A DNA stretch of 64,000 nucleotides from positions 87,156,979 to 87,220,978 of the forward strand of contig OZ022501.1 in assembly GCA_963989385.1 (NCBI GenBank), written 5' to 3'. The position numbers were made by a program, and so were the translations under genes. Each line of letters opens with the position of its first letter. Positions within the stretch are counted from its first letter, which is position 1. The DNA is from Ctena decussata (lineage: Eukaryota; Mollusca; Bivalvia; Lucinida; Lucinidae). The notes below the pieces were generated by a model that saw only the letters and a program-made list of their open reading frames with translations, searched no databases and had not been told where the DNA came from. This document shows, in pieces, positions 24,516-36,357 of this stretch.

Positions 24516-24719
24516 AATCTGCAATACCTGTGTGCTTCTAAAGTCCATATCTCAGTAATGAATAATAGCAACCCTCTCAAATTTTCAGGAAATGTTTAGA
24601 AAAGCTAATACTTTTTATTGATGCAGTTAGTTATTTTTTAATTTTTATGTCATTAAGCCTGGTTTTCACAGAGACTGGCTCATATATATTAGCATTTTAG
24701 GAATGCCGTTAGCATTACG

Positions 24720-24880
24720 CTACCAGTCAACTAGCAATAGCGACTTTAAGTTAAAATGGCCATTACCAGTCGACTGGCAATAGCGATTTCCACGTAAAAT
24801 GGCTATTACCTGTCAACTGGCAATAGCGATTTTAACTTAAAATCGCTATTGACAGTCGACTGGCAATAGCCACTCCGTAT
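24720..24880. repeat. Minisatellite, 43-bp unit, ~3.7 copies
   Basis: The marker 'accagtc' or a variant occurs at 24722, 24765, 24808 and 24851. Units contain the palindromic word CCAGTCGACTGG and 'gcgattttaacttaaaatcgc'. Confidence 0.85.
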
Positions 24881-25908
24881 GTATTAAATGTACATATGCA
24901 AGTAAAATACTAACAGATACCTTATTGTGCGCACATTATCCATGTTAATAGCAGACATAGGCTCATGAAAACGGGAATGAAAGTGGAAACTGTGGTTAAA
25001 ATGTGAAAGACAGTGATATAGTACTCTGTCATGTGACAAAGATCACTTTTTAAACACTTACGCACATGTATGTTAGATAAGCTGAAACATATTATCTATG
25101 GAATACAGATTGCATGTTTTTACTGCACATAGTGGCTATCTTCTATGAAGTAATTGTGCACAGACTGTCAACCTTAATAGAATTTTTCTATAAATGTACA
25201 TGATGTAAGACCTGTCTCATACAGAATGCTGGACGTCTTTTTATAGTATACTTCGGAATAACTTCGGAATAACTCGGAGTAACCTGCAAAAATTGACATG
25301 TCACGTTGACGCGAATATTTCCATCTGCGCGACAGACAGTGATACCTGTTAAGTGCACCTGTCTGCTACTTGAATGGCTGTCGTGTAAGTTCAGCATCGT
25401 GATCATAGATTTTCTGTCATAGCAGAGTTAATATTGCAGAGCGCACCCGTGTTTATGATGCTAATAATTTGTAATTACATGGAAATTGAATGCATTCTTT
25501 ATTGCCGCTTGTTAGCGTTAACATCAGCTTACGAGGACCTAATCGATATTATAGAAAGCCCGCACCAGAACGCAACAGGTAGTGCGTGTTGCTCTGTGAG
25601 ATAATTATAAATCATTTCTTCTGGCCATGAAACAGTTACTCAACAAATGAAAATGACAACAACCAAGCTACTGGTGGTCTAGTTGCTTGCAGCTCTCTAA
25701 CTCTTGTTGAAAGTCCAATATAATAAGTTTCAGAGATGCTTCTTTTGAAGAAAGGACTCTCAGACCTTCTGCTATCAACGACTGAAGTCAGCCGACCGAG
25801 GGTCCGATTCTTATGTCAAACGAATATATTCGAGGGGTTACAGACAATACGATTGGTTTACATTGCAGGGTTTACTGCAGGGTTTTCATACCTCTCATTT
25901 GTTATCAG
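24881..25908. other. Non-coding, nothing recognised
   Basis: AT-rich sequence with no exon or recognisable repeat; small duplication 'cttcggaataa' at 25252-25272. Confidence 0.4.
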
Positions 25909-26660
25909 GCTTTGCTGTCCTCTTTAATTGCACGCCGGTGGGTCGGGATTCAGACTCTGTGATAGCCCCTACATAAAGCTATATGTTAGTTGGTTGGGGC
26001 CGGATGTTTGTCTGTTTCTTGGCCCACCTGAGTTCAATTTGTGTTCTTCTTTTGCTCCAGTGTTCCAATGGTGTTGGTGACACCCCAGGGATCTCCAGGT
26101 GTCTCAACTCAATTTGGCTGTTGAGTCCTCATCCTTGCTTCATCACAGTCTTTTCTTGATTTTAATTGTTGCCCGTGATGACTCTCTAATGAGTTAGGGG
26201 ACCTCCATACGAACCGAACTACCAACAAATTGTGTGCACCGCGGCGGAGGGTGAGGGTGAATGTTTGGGCCCAGTAAAACCGGTTTAAACCCCCATTAGT
26301 TATTACTGACCGTCCCAAGGCGGTACTTTCGTTGTGGTTGCAATTGTTTTATGTTCGGTCTTGTTTGATTTATTGTGTTCTCGTTTTAACCCTTCTAAAA
26401 TAAAAAAAAAAGAAAATAGGTAAAAATAAAGTTTTTCGTATAAGTTGCTTAGTCTGTTGTAACCCTTCTGTAGGTCTAAATTATTTAGTTCAGTAAAGGT
26501 AGCTGAGTTGCCACCTATTTGGGAAAGAGCTGCTGACTCGGCTTATCACTAGTAATTTATTGTTTGTGGGGATGTCTTTGTCAGTCTTTCCTTTTGATGT
26601 TGGGGATAGGGTTTGGGATCTGATTCAGTCAGTTCCGGAAGTGCAGTTACTCTTTAAATT
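25909..26660 (+). mobile_element. Retroelement 3' end, most complete uninterrupted tail
   Basis: Starts inside the last codons of the reverse-transcriptase frame ('ctctttaattgcacgccggt' encodes LFNCTPV), then runs through the whole 3' tail to 'gcagttactctttaaa'. This copy lacks the mariner-like insertion found in copy 1 and so serves as the empty-site reference: the sequence corresponding to 1021-1040 joins that of 3126 onward here near 26145-26160. Confidence 0.8.
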
Positions 26661-27604
26661 GAAATATATAAAAATAATAATGCTATTCCTTTTTGTTTGT
26701 TTCGTACTCTGACTTAACTGTTGTCAGATGATTGAATAGCAATTAGCCTTAAAGCTGTTCTGTATAATTAAGCGTATATATCTGAAAAGTTGCTTGTTTG
26801 TTTTTTTCAAAGACTATTTCACTTCCAAGGCCAAAAGGAGTATGTAGCTTTACTCTCAGCCGTGTTCATAATTTCATATTTATAGCTAAACATTGACTCG
26901 AAAGTTCGCTCGAGGTTTCAGTTGAACGTCATATATGGTAAAAATTCTATGACTCTACGAACTGTATTCTACCGGCTTTTTCCATCCTTTTTATGTTTTG
27001 TAGTATTGCAACATTAAATGCAGTATTCGCAACTGTTTTGTTATATTTTCATTTGCATAGAAAAAAAAAACATAATATTTTAAAAAATTTCTAAACTTTA
27101 TGCAACCGGAATATCTTAAAATCTAATACGGCTCTTCAAAGATATCATCCAGTTGTTTTAATGAATTATTCAGTTTTCTAGAGGAGACATTTAAGTTACG
27201 AATTGATAGGTTTACGGAAGTGTTGCGACAGGTGGAACAAAACAAAAGACTTGACATAAAGTACTGTATTAGTAGTATTTAGCACAAATAATAGCAAAAA
27301 TGTCATAGGTAAAAAAGAAGGCCATAATTTCTGAACGTGTCACAGAACATCATTCGTCTCATAAACGGCGCTGTTGTTTTCATAGTGCTGTTTAGCACCA
27401 ATGTTTCAATTTTGCACTCCGTATGGTACGACCACATTCCGATCGTTCTTTTTTTTCTTCTTTTTTGCCTTGTTAATGATGAAAACTCTCATGATCTCTA
27501 CAGCGTTCATGACACTGCCAAGATTTAAGTGTGCCTATAATTTGAAGTTTTGTAACACTGGTATTAATCGACGATATTCGCTTACATAGCAGTTGTATAG
27601 CTGC
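26661..27604. other. Non-coding, nothing recognised
   Basis: AT-rich; frames of 62-63 residues are unsupported. Confidence 0.4.
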
Positions 27605-27860
27605 TGTTTTTTTTTTTTTTTTTTGTTTTTTTTTTTGAATGAGAATATTATTTCATTTTCGCTTGTCCTGCATCAGTATGGCAATCTGGATTTCAGCTGT
27701 TTCCCAGGGCAGTAGACGGGTTTTGCATGGGAAATGCTGTTCACATGGCTGCCGCTGAAGATGTCTTTGGTGGTGACTAATTTTGTGTTGTCTTTTTCCC
27801 ACATGGTGTCTTTGTGGGATCTGGGATTGATTTGTGTCAGTTCCTGAGGATTTTCCTATT
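27605..27860 (+). mobile_element. Retroelement tail fragment after a poly-T tract
   Basis: The poly-T tract (27608-27637) is followed at about 27690-27860 by 'catggctgccgctgaagatg', 'ggtgactaattttgtgttgtc' and 'tcctgaggattttcc'. These blocks recur at 33250-33345 and, reversed, at 45895-46020. Confidence 0.65.
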
Positions 27861-28255
27861 TACATTTTTTAAAGCTATCATCGCTCACTTGGATCCTTTT
27901 GATTAGTTGAGTTGTTTGTATGGTGCAATGTTTTAAAAACAAAATATTTCTTGACCAACGACTTCACCTGTTCTTTGTATTTTCTTTCTTCTTGTGCTTC
28001 ACTCCTTTTGTTCTGATACTGATGTGTTGAAACTGCATGGATGGTAGCAGTGATAATGCATGCATGACATATCTATTTTAGCCCCAAGTAGTCTGACCGT
28101 TCGAAGACAGTTCATCTGTTGCAGCTTGTGTATGTACATGGCGTCACATGGTGCATGACACACGTCTCATGCAACACATGTCACCTTGGAAACACACAAA
28201 AACCATATGATTCATGGTACAAGTACGTTGCATGCAACAGGTCTAATTATTTAAA

Positions 28256-28793
28256 GGTAGGTAGGTTCCTGGACTAATGATACGAATTCTTGTAACAAAA
28301 TAATTTTGTCTTTTTCTGTGTAGTATTAATACCCTTATTTGTCTGACTCTGTTGCTACTGAGAAAACCGTCGATTTTTTTTTAAATTGTCTTTTTTTCTC
28401 TGGTTTGTTTCTTTGCTTAAACAATGTATTGGAATTTCGGTGCTTAAAATAATTTTGTCATTTGTCCATCAATGTGTTACTTCTGACGTCATTCTCTTCA
28501 GGTCATTTTTTCTCTTGTCGTGAGTTCTGATGGAGATCCTGGCATGGCGGGTGGGTTAATGATATCCCAAAATGCTATGCAGTATGACGTCAGCCGCGTC
28601 ATCTATTTTGGCGTGAACTAAAAATAGCCCTAACTGGTGTGCGAAGCAGACTTAGGGAATCCCTCACAAAACAACTTATCTGATACTTTTCACTTTACAC
28701 TTTTGGTGAAACTTATTAATTTCCTTATTATGTGTATTTCCAACAATTAAAAGCCAAATCGACAAAATCATGATACATTCCAAACTCCAGGAA
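28256..28793. mobile_element. Possible DNA element with GGTTCCTGGA ends
   Basis: 'aggtaggttcctgga' at the left and its inverse 'tccaggaaccagcct' at the right, 15 bp with two mismatches, about 537 bp apart. No coding capacity and no clear target duplication. Confidence 0.4.
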
Positions 28794-29995
28794 CCAGCCT
28801 AAATGGTGACATGACACACATGTTTGTCAGCGTGTGTCGCCGTGTATTGCAGCTGGTGCTAAGTGCCGTGTGGCGGCCGTAAAAATGTCTCCCATTAATT
28901 CATCATAATGAAGATTTTATTATTTTCGGGTTATGTTATAACTAAAATACCATCGTTTTGGGTGCATTTCAAGAAAATAAATTTCTGCTAAAACGAAATA
29001 ATATGTCTCATATTTGCTTGACTGTGTTTGCCTTGAAGCCGTGCCAGAGCCCGCATGAATCATTTTTCTTAGAAATGACTGTCTCAAACATAGCTCATTG
29101 TTTAGTGTTCGGACTAGGTCAAACGTCTTAGTGTTGTCGGTCTGGAAATCGACTATATTTTGTAATTGACCGAATCGACCTGTACGTTGTTTTCTGTGGC
29201 AGTTGCGGTTCTTTTCCAGACAAAACATGGCATCTCAGTTGTAAAGCTTCATGTCTACTAAATTGCATCTGAAAAGGTTCATTTATAACGAATGTAACAT
29301 AAGTTGAGATTGTCTGCGGTTACAGTCGCAAACCTAACAATCAATAACAGTGTGCTTGCTAACTGATGCCAGCATTTCTAGGTAATAATTTATTAGGCTA
29401 GCATCCGTCTATTTAATGACAGTACGACAAAAAATTGCAAAACTTTACGAACAATAGCATGATACTAATTTTACATCTTATAATAGCTGAATTTCGTAGT
29501 AATATAGCGACGACTCTCATAAGAATAGAACAAAAATGTTAAGGGTTGTTTTTTTAACTGGCTTATATTTATTATTGGAGTCTGGAGCTAGTCTAGGTAA
29601 TATGTCTTCAGTTGGTATTTAACGTCTGAAGTGGGTCTGCACCATTTACATGTGTCCTCAAAATGGGTTTCCAGTCTAAAAAGGGTTAACTTGCCATATT
29701 TGTGCAGAATATGAAGAAGAATCCTTCATTTGCGTTAATGAAAATATAGCGAAGTTTGCTGCATTTTCTATATTGGGATTGTTCTATCATTATTATTTCG
29801 GCATTCGTTTTTGTGCCCTCCTAGAGAACTTTACAATTTATTCGCCCCGGTTCTAATTTTAAAATTCTGAAATAATTTAAAACCCTTGTACAATTAAGCT
29901 TGCTTAGGAGTTTAATTATAAGGAAGATAAACGGGAGCAAAACAAAGGGTAACATTTCCGAAATGGTGCTCTGTTTGTGATGGTACCCGGTGAGT
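28794..29995. other. Non-coding, nothing recognised
   Basis: The reverse frame at 28920-29228 (102 residues) has no recognised domain or splice context. Confidence 0.4.
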
Positions 29996-30196
29996 CGAGC
30001 TCTGGATATGAGGGAGTATTTGATGATAATTAGGGATAATTTTTGTTAATTCTGCATAAAAACATATGTTGTGACCCTTATCTGAACCGTCTCGATGAGA
30101 CGGTTCAGATGAGGGCTCACAACATATGGTTTCATTGAGAAATAAGAAAAACTATCCCTCAATTATCATCAAATACCCCTCTTATCTACAACTCTG
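29996..30196. mobile_element. AGCTCTAGATAAG palindromic MITE, copy 1
   Basis: A near-perfect ~200-bp foldback centred on 'gaaccgtctcgatgagacggttc' with arms containing 'agtatttgatgataatta' and 'catatgttgtgaccc'. Copies at 51627 and 63267. Confidence 0.88.
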
Positions 30197-30730
30197 GTCA
30201 TTCAAAATTATGTTTCTCCGTACCCACCACAAACACTGACAGGTAAAGGACACCACATTGTTCCTCGCTCTGTGAATTGAAACATTTTCCCGACCCCATT
30301 TTTCCTGAAAGCGTGTTTTGCAAATTCATGTTAAAGTTAATCTTATCGAAGTTTTGACTTGGCGGTCATCATAATGGTTTTCGAACCTATACATTTGATA
30401 GTTATAAAGTGAATGGATACACATTCATGGGAACCAGCTCTGCCGTCTTCATTTCCCCCATTTCTCAATTTGGGTCAGTTCTTAAAAACAGAATTGTACC
30501 TGTTGGATTTTTTGTTATTGTTGTTTTGCTTTAAGTGTATAACCTTTTTTGGAACGGGTTCTTCCTCGAAGGACGCAAACAAATCACAAAGTTGGTCTGT
30601 CTTTGAAAACTAAAGTGGAGAAAAACATGATGGAACAACAAGTACACTTTCATTTACGAAGTGTTTTAACTGGAGGGTTTAAGAACACATTTTGCGAAAG
30701 TAGGTCTATTTATCCGCTAAACATAATAGT
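30197..30730. other. Non-coding, nothing recognised
   Basis: Frames of 66 and 103 residues overlap here without supporting features. Confidence 0.35.
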
Positions 30731-30732
30731 AG

Positions 30733-31040
30733 AGAGGCGCCGTGGTCGAGTGGTTAGAGTCGCTCGTTTATGGTGCAGCAGGTCGCCCGAAGATTGTGAG
30801 CTAAAACCCGGGTTAGTCCATTCGGAGACAAGAAAAGTCTTTCTGTCAACCCGGCAGTAAATGGGAGCCTTTTTCGATTTAGGGAAGAAAAAGGCAGCGT
30901 AAGGGGAGGGATGGGCTCCGCCTTCATATGCTGTTCCCAAGATACAGTGGGTCTCTATTCTCTAACCCCTACTGCACGTACGGCCCCTAGTCTATGGGAA
31001 ACCTTTACCTTTACCTTTTTATACATATAAAGGCATGCCG
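30733..31040 (+). mobile_element. SINE family C (tRNA-Ser/Leu-like head)
   Basis: The head 'gaggcgccgtggtcgagtgg'...'aacccgggtt' has A- and B-box-like motifs of a long-variable-arm tRNA. The body runs through 'tgtcaacccggcagtaaatg' and 'tatgggaaacc', ending in a (CCTTTA)n-like tail, 'tttacctttaccttttt'. Only one copy is seen in the window. Confidence 0.65.
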
Positions 31041-31055
31041 ACGTTGAAATAATAT

Positions 31056-31307
31056 TGAGCCGCGACACGAAACCAAGACACGAGAAAACCAAAAATGTGG
31101 TTTTGCGCCGCAGTGCAGACTCAGCTCAGCCTGGGCATCCGCCCAGTCTGATCAGAGTCTTGGCTGTCCGCATGGAGGTAGCTTAGACCCTTAGCTACCC
31201 TTTAAGCGTCAAGCCAAGAGTCTGATTGAACTGGGCGGATGCCCAGCCTGAGCTGAGTCTGCGCTAGGCGCACAACCACTTCGTTTGTTTCCTCGTGTCT
31301 CGGTTCA
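31056..31307 (-). mobile_element. Nested-palindrome MITE, copy 4 (GGTTG subtype)
   Basis: 'tgagccgcgacacg' to 'cgtgtctcggttca'. The reverse-oriented loop is 'ccgcatggaggtagcttagac'. Both arms share private variants (cagCTCag for cagATCag; tctTGGct for tcttCGct). The left end has a ~15-bp internal duplication of 'gacacgaaacca'. Confidence 0.92.
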
Positions 31308-31638
31308 TATAATGTAGTGAGTATTAATGACGAAGACTATTCATCGTGTTCTATCACTTCATCTACAACCAGATCTGAGAATTTAGGAACAAAGCCAATT
31401 TCATTTCCTGAGCGTTTTGATTTTTGTCTGTTCAAAGTCTGTCAATACTACGCTGTTCCTACGTCTCCTGCTTATACATGTATAGCATATTTTACTTTTC
31501 TGAATATTTCGCTTCAGCTGTATATTGGCTCGAATCTGAGGGATGAATAAGAGATTGACTGCCAGTCTACGCTGTTCCATATGTTAATACATGTACATTA
31601 TTCGCGAATTAGTATCAGTTTGCCATGTAGGTTCTTTA

Positions 31639-31735
31639 CCCACTGGGCACACAACCTTGAAAATAGAATCAACGTTAATTCAACTGTCAACATTGAATCA
31701 GTGTTGCTTCATTGTTACATTGTTTGTCTGCTGGG
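31639..31735. mobile_element. Diverged relative of the CCCAGCAGGCACA MITE
   Basis: Ends 'cccactgggcacacaacc' and 'gtttgtctgctggg'. The interior has AACGTT/TCAACATTGAA motifs instead of TGACGTC. Confidence 0.55.
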
Positions 31736-32171
31736 TAGATTTTTAAAAGTCATATTAAGTAATTTGCGCTAGTTTTATTTTTGTAAAACTTCAAACTTTC
31801 CGCAATAATGAACCGATTTTCAATACGTTCACTTTTCACTACGCATAATATATGTAACTCTTATTCAGGAAGGCACATCACCGTTAAAAAGTACCAAAAA
31901 CGTCGAAAGCCATATGAAATACGTACAATCTAGAATATTACAATTTCCGTAACTGAGACAGTCATTCTAACATAGAGTAACTGTATATCAATACAACAAA
32001 CATCAAAAGCCATACTGAACAAAATATCTATCTTGGTTTCAAATTTGATATAATATCCCACATTTCTGTCTCTTTTAAAGTGCACGTGCATTTTGCAATT
32101 CTGTCGAAGAGAAATAAAGATTTATAGTATCAAGATATACAAACAATAAACATATGCTCCTCGGACATATT

Positions 32172-32650
32172 AACTCTTTAAGCCCCAGTGACGCAATTAG
32201 CAAAATTTGCTAACAGCGTAGATCCTGATGAGGCGGCTCATAATGAGCCGCCTCATCTAGATCTACACTGTTTGCCCTCTAGTCTTTGAATTCTCAATAT
32301 AAAAAGTCTTGGACAAGGCATTTTTTTAATTTTTGCAGACGTAAATTTTGTCGTCTGCTTTTTGGTAGTGAAAGAGTTAAGAAGGAAAGAAAAATGAAAA
32401 TGGCAGAGCTGCTTCCACTGCATCGCCCTCCACGTAGCTCTGTTTTCTCAACACTTAAAGCACCAGAGACGAAAATAGCAGAATTTACAAACAGTGAAGA
32501 TCCTGATGAAGCGGCTCATTATGAGCCGCTTCATATAGATCTGCAATGTTTACCCTCTACTCTTTGAATGCTGAATAAGAAATATCTTAGACAAGGCATT
32601 TTTTGAAATTTTGCAGACGTAAATTTTATGGTCGGCGTTTTGATGATAAA
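32172..32650. repeat. Two tandem ~278-bp units, each with a palindromic core
   Basis: Core 1: GATGAGGCGGCTCAT-a-ATGAGCCGCCTCATC (32227-32257). Core 2: GATGAAGCGGCTCAT-t-ATGAGCCGCTTCATA (32505-32535). Flanks 'cagcgtagatcc' / 'cagtgaagatcc' and 'gacaaggcatttttt' / 'gcagacgtaaatttt' repeat in both units. The 93-residue frame at 32286-32567 runs over the repeat and is not a gene. Confidence 0.85.
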
Positions 32651-33054
32651 GTTTCAAACCGTTATATTCATCGAGTGCTAATGCTTACAAGCGAAAGTGT
32701 GAAGTGATGTTTCGGTGTAGACAGAAGCCATTACGGGAATCAGTTAATCATAGCATGTCGCCTTACCTTAATAGAAATTCAACATAAAGTGCTTTTGATA
32801 GAGTAAAACTGTTTCCGAAGTGCATATTTAGCTTATTTCCTCAGAAAGTGCATTAACTGGAATAAGTAGATCCATAAAGATTGTCTGTGTCAGATGCTCA
32901 ACGACCTTGTTCACAGACTGTCTGTCTGCGTGACTTGTAAAACTTTCATTACAATACATATTGATGCGGAATAGTTTAAGAATTGAATTCTCGACGAGAC
33001 GAGTTCTAAATCAATGTAACTGGTAGTTTGTCTGCTTTTTTAAGTACATTTACT
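32651..33054. other. Non-coding, nothing recognised
   Basis: AT-rich spacer. Confidence 0.4.
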
Positions 33055-33126
33055 TTTTATGGTCCCATTGCCCTATAAAAGTTAACACAACAGTGTTAGC
33101 TTTCATAGGGCAATGGGACCATAAAA
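33055..33126. repeat. 72-bp hairpin element
   Basis: 'ttatggtcccattgccctat' is followed after a short loop by its exact inverse 'atagggcaatgggaccataa', with 'aacac...gtgtt' closing the stem. It abuts a retroelement fragment at 33133. Confidence 0.85.
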
Positions 33127-33132
33127 CGTATT

Positions 33133-33345
33133 TCAATACTGGCCGCCCAAGGCGGCACTTCTGTTTTGGTTCTTCTTGGGTGTTTTCATATGTTGTTTAT
33201 TGCTATGTTTGTTATTGATGTTAAGGGTAGCCCTGTGACCACACATGGGCATTGGTTGTTGACATGACTGCCGCTGGTGATGTGTTTGGTGATGACTAAT
33301 TTTGTGTTGTCTTTTCCCCACATGATTTGAAACTGCTTTTCTAAT
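33133..33345 (+). mobile_element. Retroelement tail fragment
   Basis: 'ccgcccaaggcggcacttctg' corresponds to 'gtcccaaggcggtacttt' at 26313. 'gactgccgctggtgatg' and 'gatgactaattttgtgttgtc' match 27760-27790. Confidence 0.65.
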
Positions 33346-33490
33346 GCAGACAAACTTGAACAGCTGTATCGGCATCCATTGCGTCTTATTATGGGAATTT
33401 TTTCCTATTTATAAAAGGCATGGAAAGTTGACCTACGAAAAAGAGCGGTCATTAAGACTGCCTACAAGCAGTAGATCAGAGGGTATGCTT

Positions 33491-33850
33491 AAAAGTAAAA
33501 AGTATGCAAAGACCAGGAACTGAAACAATCAAAATCCAAATCCAGCCCTCAAACCATAGTTGGAAACAACTAAGATTACAAATAATCAAGATACAGAGAA
33601 CATATGGCCAACCGAGTGAGCAGCTTGTTCCCAAAAGGTGGCCACTCAGCAACCCAAACCGAACCAAAAATAATAAGAACATACATAAGGTAAAACATCA
33701 CAGAAACTCTGACACCAAAAACAGGCAACAGAGAACCACAACAGAACTACCGCCTTGGAACGGTCAGTAATGAATTACTGGGGGGCTTAAATCGATTTTA
33801 CAGGCCCAACCTCACCCTCAGTTTCTGAAGTGGTACAAAACATTTAGTTG
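33491..33850 (-). mobile_element. Retroelement 3' end, reverse strand, longer twin of 24031
   Basis: Shares 268 bp with 24031-24298 and continues another ~90 bp upstream on the element strand ('cggtcagtaatgaattactg', 'aggcccaacctcaccctc'). Same 3' end, different 5' truncation. Confidence 0.8.
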
Positions 33851-34039
33851 GTTGTATTCTAAATTGAGATTTAAATTAGAGCTGTGACCTGCGTGGTCTC
33901 CCCACATCGCACGGGTATCTGGGATAATAAATGTTCAAGGCGACGGTATAATGTCAAGTCTGTTGTGAATTATGTGACGTTTAAGCATTTCATACTTATA
34001 GTATACCTTATATGGTTCCCTCCGATTCCTTTTTACATA

Positions 34040-34265
34040 TGAGCCGCGACACGACAAAATCAACAAAGTGGCATGTGCGCCCAGCGAAAACTCATATCAG
34101 CCTTGGCATCCGCCAAGTCTGATCAAAGTCTTCGCTTTTAGCATAGAGGTAGCTTCGACCACTAGCTACCCGAAGGCTTTGATCAGATCCGGCGGAAGCC
34201 CAGGCTGATCTGAGTCTTCGTGTAGCGCACATGCCACTTTGTTGTTTTGATCGTGTCGCGGCTCA
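34040..34265 (-). mobile_element. Nested-palindrome MITE, copy 5 (GGCATG subtype)
   Basis: Intact ends 'tgagccgcgacacgac' and 'gatcgtgtcgcggctca'. The reverse-oriented loop contains 'agaggtagcttcgacc'. Both arms share tgatcAAAG where the consensus has tgatcAGAG. Confidence 0.9.
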
Positions 34266-34724
34266 ATTATAGACTGTTTGTGCCTCCCTAATGGATGAGT
34301 AAAGTGACATCTGTCTTGCAGACAGCAGTCATTTCTGATATCAAGTAATCCCATCATGTCACCTTTTTGAAGAAATATTCCATATTGAAAGCTTCTAACA
34401 GCAGCAATATTGCAATGGTAATGCATCTATATCGATATTTGCCTACTTGATTTGTTCAGCTGGTGCATTACCAGGAACAGAATGATTGATTGTGTGTACA
34501 TATATGCAAATCCCAGGTTGTCCGTCTATAGGACTTTTATTGCATGAGTATCAATGAGACGAAACTCTACCCTTTCGTTTAAGTTATAAAACTAAAATAA
34601 TAACACAGCCTGGCCACTAAAATGCGAAGATGTATAGCACGAATTTAAATGCCTTGAAAATAATAATATGTTTAAGAAAATCGAAAGTTTTTTCTTAAAA
34701 GAATATCATTTTATAATGTCATTT
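34266..34724. other. Non-coding, nothing recognised
   Basis: AT-rich spacer. Confidence 0.4.
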
Positions 34725-35045
34725 GAACAATTGGCGAGGCGTGACAAAAACTGTACCAATGACGTCATAGATCTATTACAGTAGCAACTAAGAGATTATG
34801 GTGATGTCAAAAATACGTCATCGAAACGTGATTTTTGCCAAGGTACTAAGCACAACAGTTGGTAACTCAAAGTTTCTACGGAAGCAGATCTATGACGTCA
34901 TTGCTGTCGAAGCATGGCAAACAGTGTATGCCATGATCCCCTCGAATGCTACCTGAATCTCATACAAATGAATGAAAAGGTTATTTTCTCGAACCTATTG
35001 TTAATTCTCAAATAATTCAATTTTCTTTTATATCTGGAGGAGATT
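34725..35045. repeat. Interspersed repeat D, copy 1 (TGACGTCA-containing foldback)
   Basis: 'caatgacgtcatagatct' is inverted at 'agatctatgacgtcattg'. Shares 'cacaacagttggtaa', 'cagtgtatgccat' and 'caaataatt' with 49445-49790. Confidence 0.7.
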
Positions 35046-35327
35046 GTCACAATGAATGATACCGGCGCATATTAGCTCTAGGTTGGGCAGTATTTGGCTT
35101 TATATCATACTTTGCCAATTTCTTGATTTTGTCGCGGCTCCGTTTTTGATTATGATCTTTCGCTGATGATGAGTTGCTGACGCGCCGTTCACAGGCTGTT
35201 CTTCTATTGTGGTTTATCTTTGTTGGACTGGATGGGGTTTATCGGAAAAAATGCTACATGTACATGTATTCTGTTTTGTGTTTCGTATTTCTCATGTCTT
35301 CTTTGAGTGTCTGTGCCTTATAATTTT

Positions 35328-35460
35328 TATGCCCCAGCATCAAATGATGCCGGGGCATATAGTGTTTCGGTTGTGCGTACGTGCGTACGTTCGCACGTTA
35401 TTACGCACGACTGTCAGTCCGTCCGTCTGTCTGTCCGTACGTACATACGTACGTGATCCT
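35328..35460. repeat. ATGCCCC hairpin plus CGTACGT-rich segment
   Basis: ATGCCCCAGCATCA-aa-TGATGCCGGGGCAT (stem 14, one mismatch), then 'gtacgtgcgtacgtt' and 'gtccgtccgtctgtctgtccg'. In bivalve DNA this combination looks like one end of an interspersed repeat; that is memory-based. Confidence 0.6.
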
Positions 35461-35470
35461 GTTAGACTCA

Positions 35471-35945
35471 GGTTAAGATTTTTGTAAGAGGTAGATTTCA
35501 GGGTTCTTGTTATTGTAACAACTTGAACTTTTGTATGAGCATTAATATCTATGAGTACAACAGGAGTATACAAGAATCAAGGTATGATGATCCATATGTC
35601 ACGGTCCACTGACTTCGGAATTACGCCAATTTTGCAAGGTTAAGATTTTTGTACGAGGTAGATTTTAGGGTTCTTGTTGTTGTAGCAATTTGAAATTTTG
35701 TATGAGGATTTATATCTATAAGTACAACAGGAATACACCAGAATCGGGTTATGATGGTCCATATGTCACGGTTCACTGAATTCGGGCATAGACAAATTTT
35801 ACAAGGTTAATATTTTTGTAAGAGGTAGCTTTTAGGGTTCCTATTATTGTAGCAACTTAAAATTTGGTACGAAGGTTTATATCTATAAGATCATGAAGAT
35901 CCATATGTCACGGTCCATCGACGTCGGACTTAGGGTAAGGACTTC
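35471..35945. repeat. Tandem array, ~167-bp unit, 2.8 copies
   Basis: 'ggttaagatttttgtaagag' or a variant starts units at 35471, 35639 and 35805. Each ends with 'ccatatgtcacggtccactg'. A detached unit lies at 36847-36995. Confidence 0.85.
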
Positions 35946-36357
35946 TACGATTAAGGCGAGGATTTTCCCCATTAGGGCGGCGCGACAGGTCCGAATTTTC
36001 AAAAGTATAAAGTATGCAAATTTTTCTTAGCAGAGCTTCCACAAATATGTAAACCGTATGAAATCAGATCGTTTGTGATTCAGACTCAAAGACATGGGGA
36101 GATAATCCAGTCTGACTCTACCTACCCTAAATTCAAGGTTTTCGTATACCTCATTTTTTGAGGTAATAAGAATTTTGAAATTAGTCATTCATTCCATAAA
36201 TTTTTCTCATAAATGCATGCTAAATACATGCATATCACAATACAAAGCAATGGTTTTCTTCTTGTTACGCCTGATTTGGCATTTAAACATATAAAACCGT
36301 AGTTCTACTTCCGGTCAAAACGGCCAAAAGGGAACGTTTCACTATAACTAAAATACA
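35946..36357. other. Non-coding, nothing recognised
   Basis: AT-rich spacer. Confidence 0.35.

Noticed and set aside
35209..35573. Arg/Val/Thr-rich protein frames on both strands
   Set aside because: Translation of CGTACGT and GTCCGTC simple sequence.
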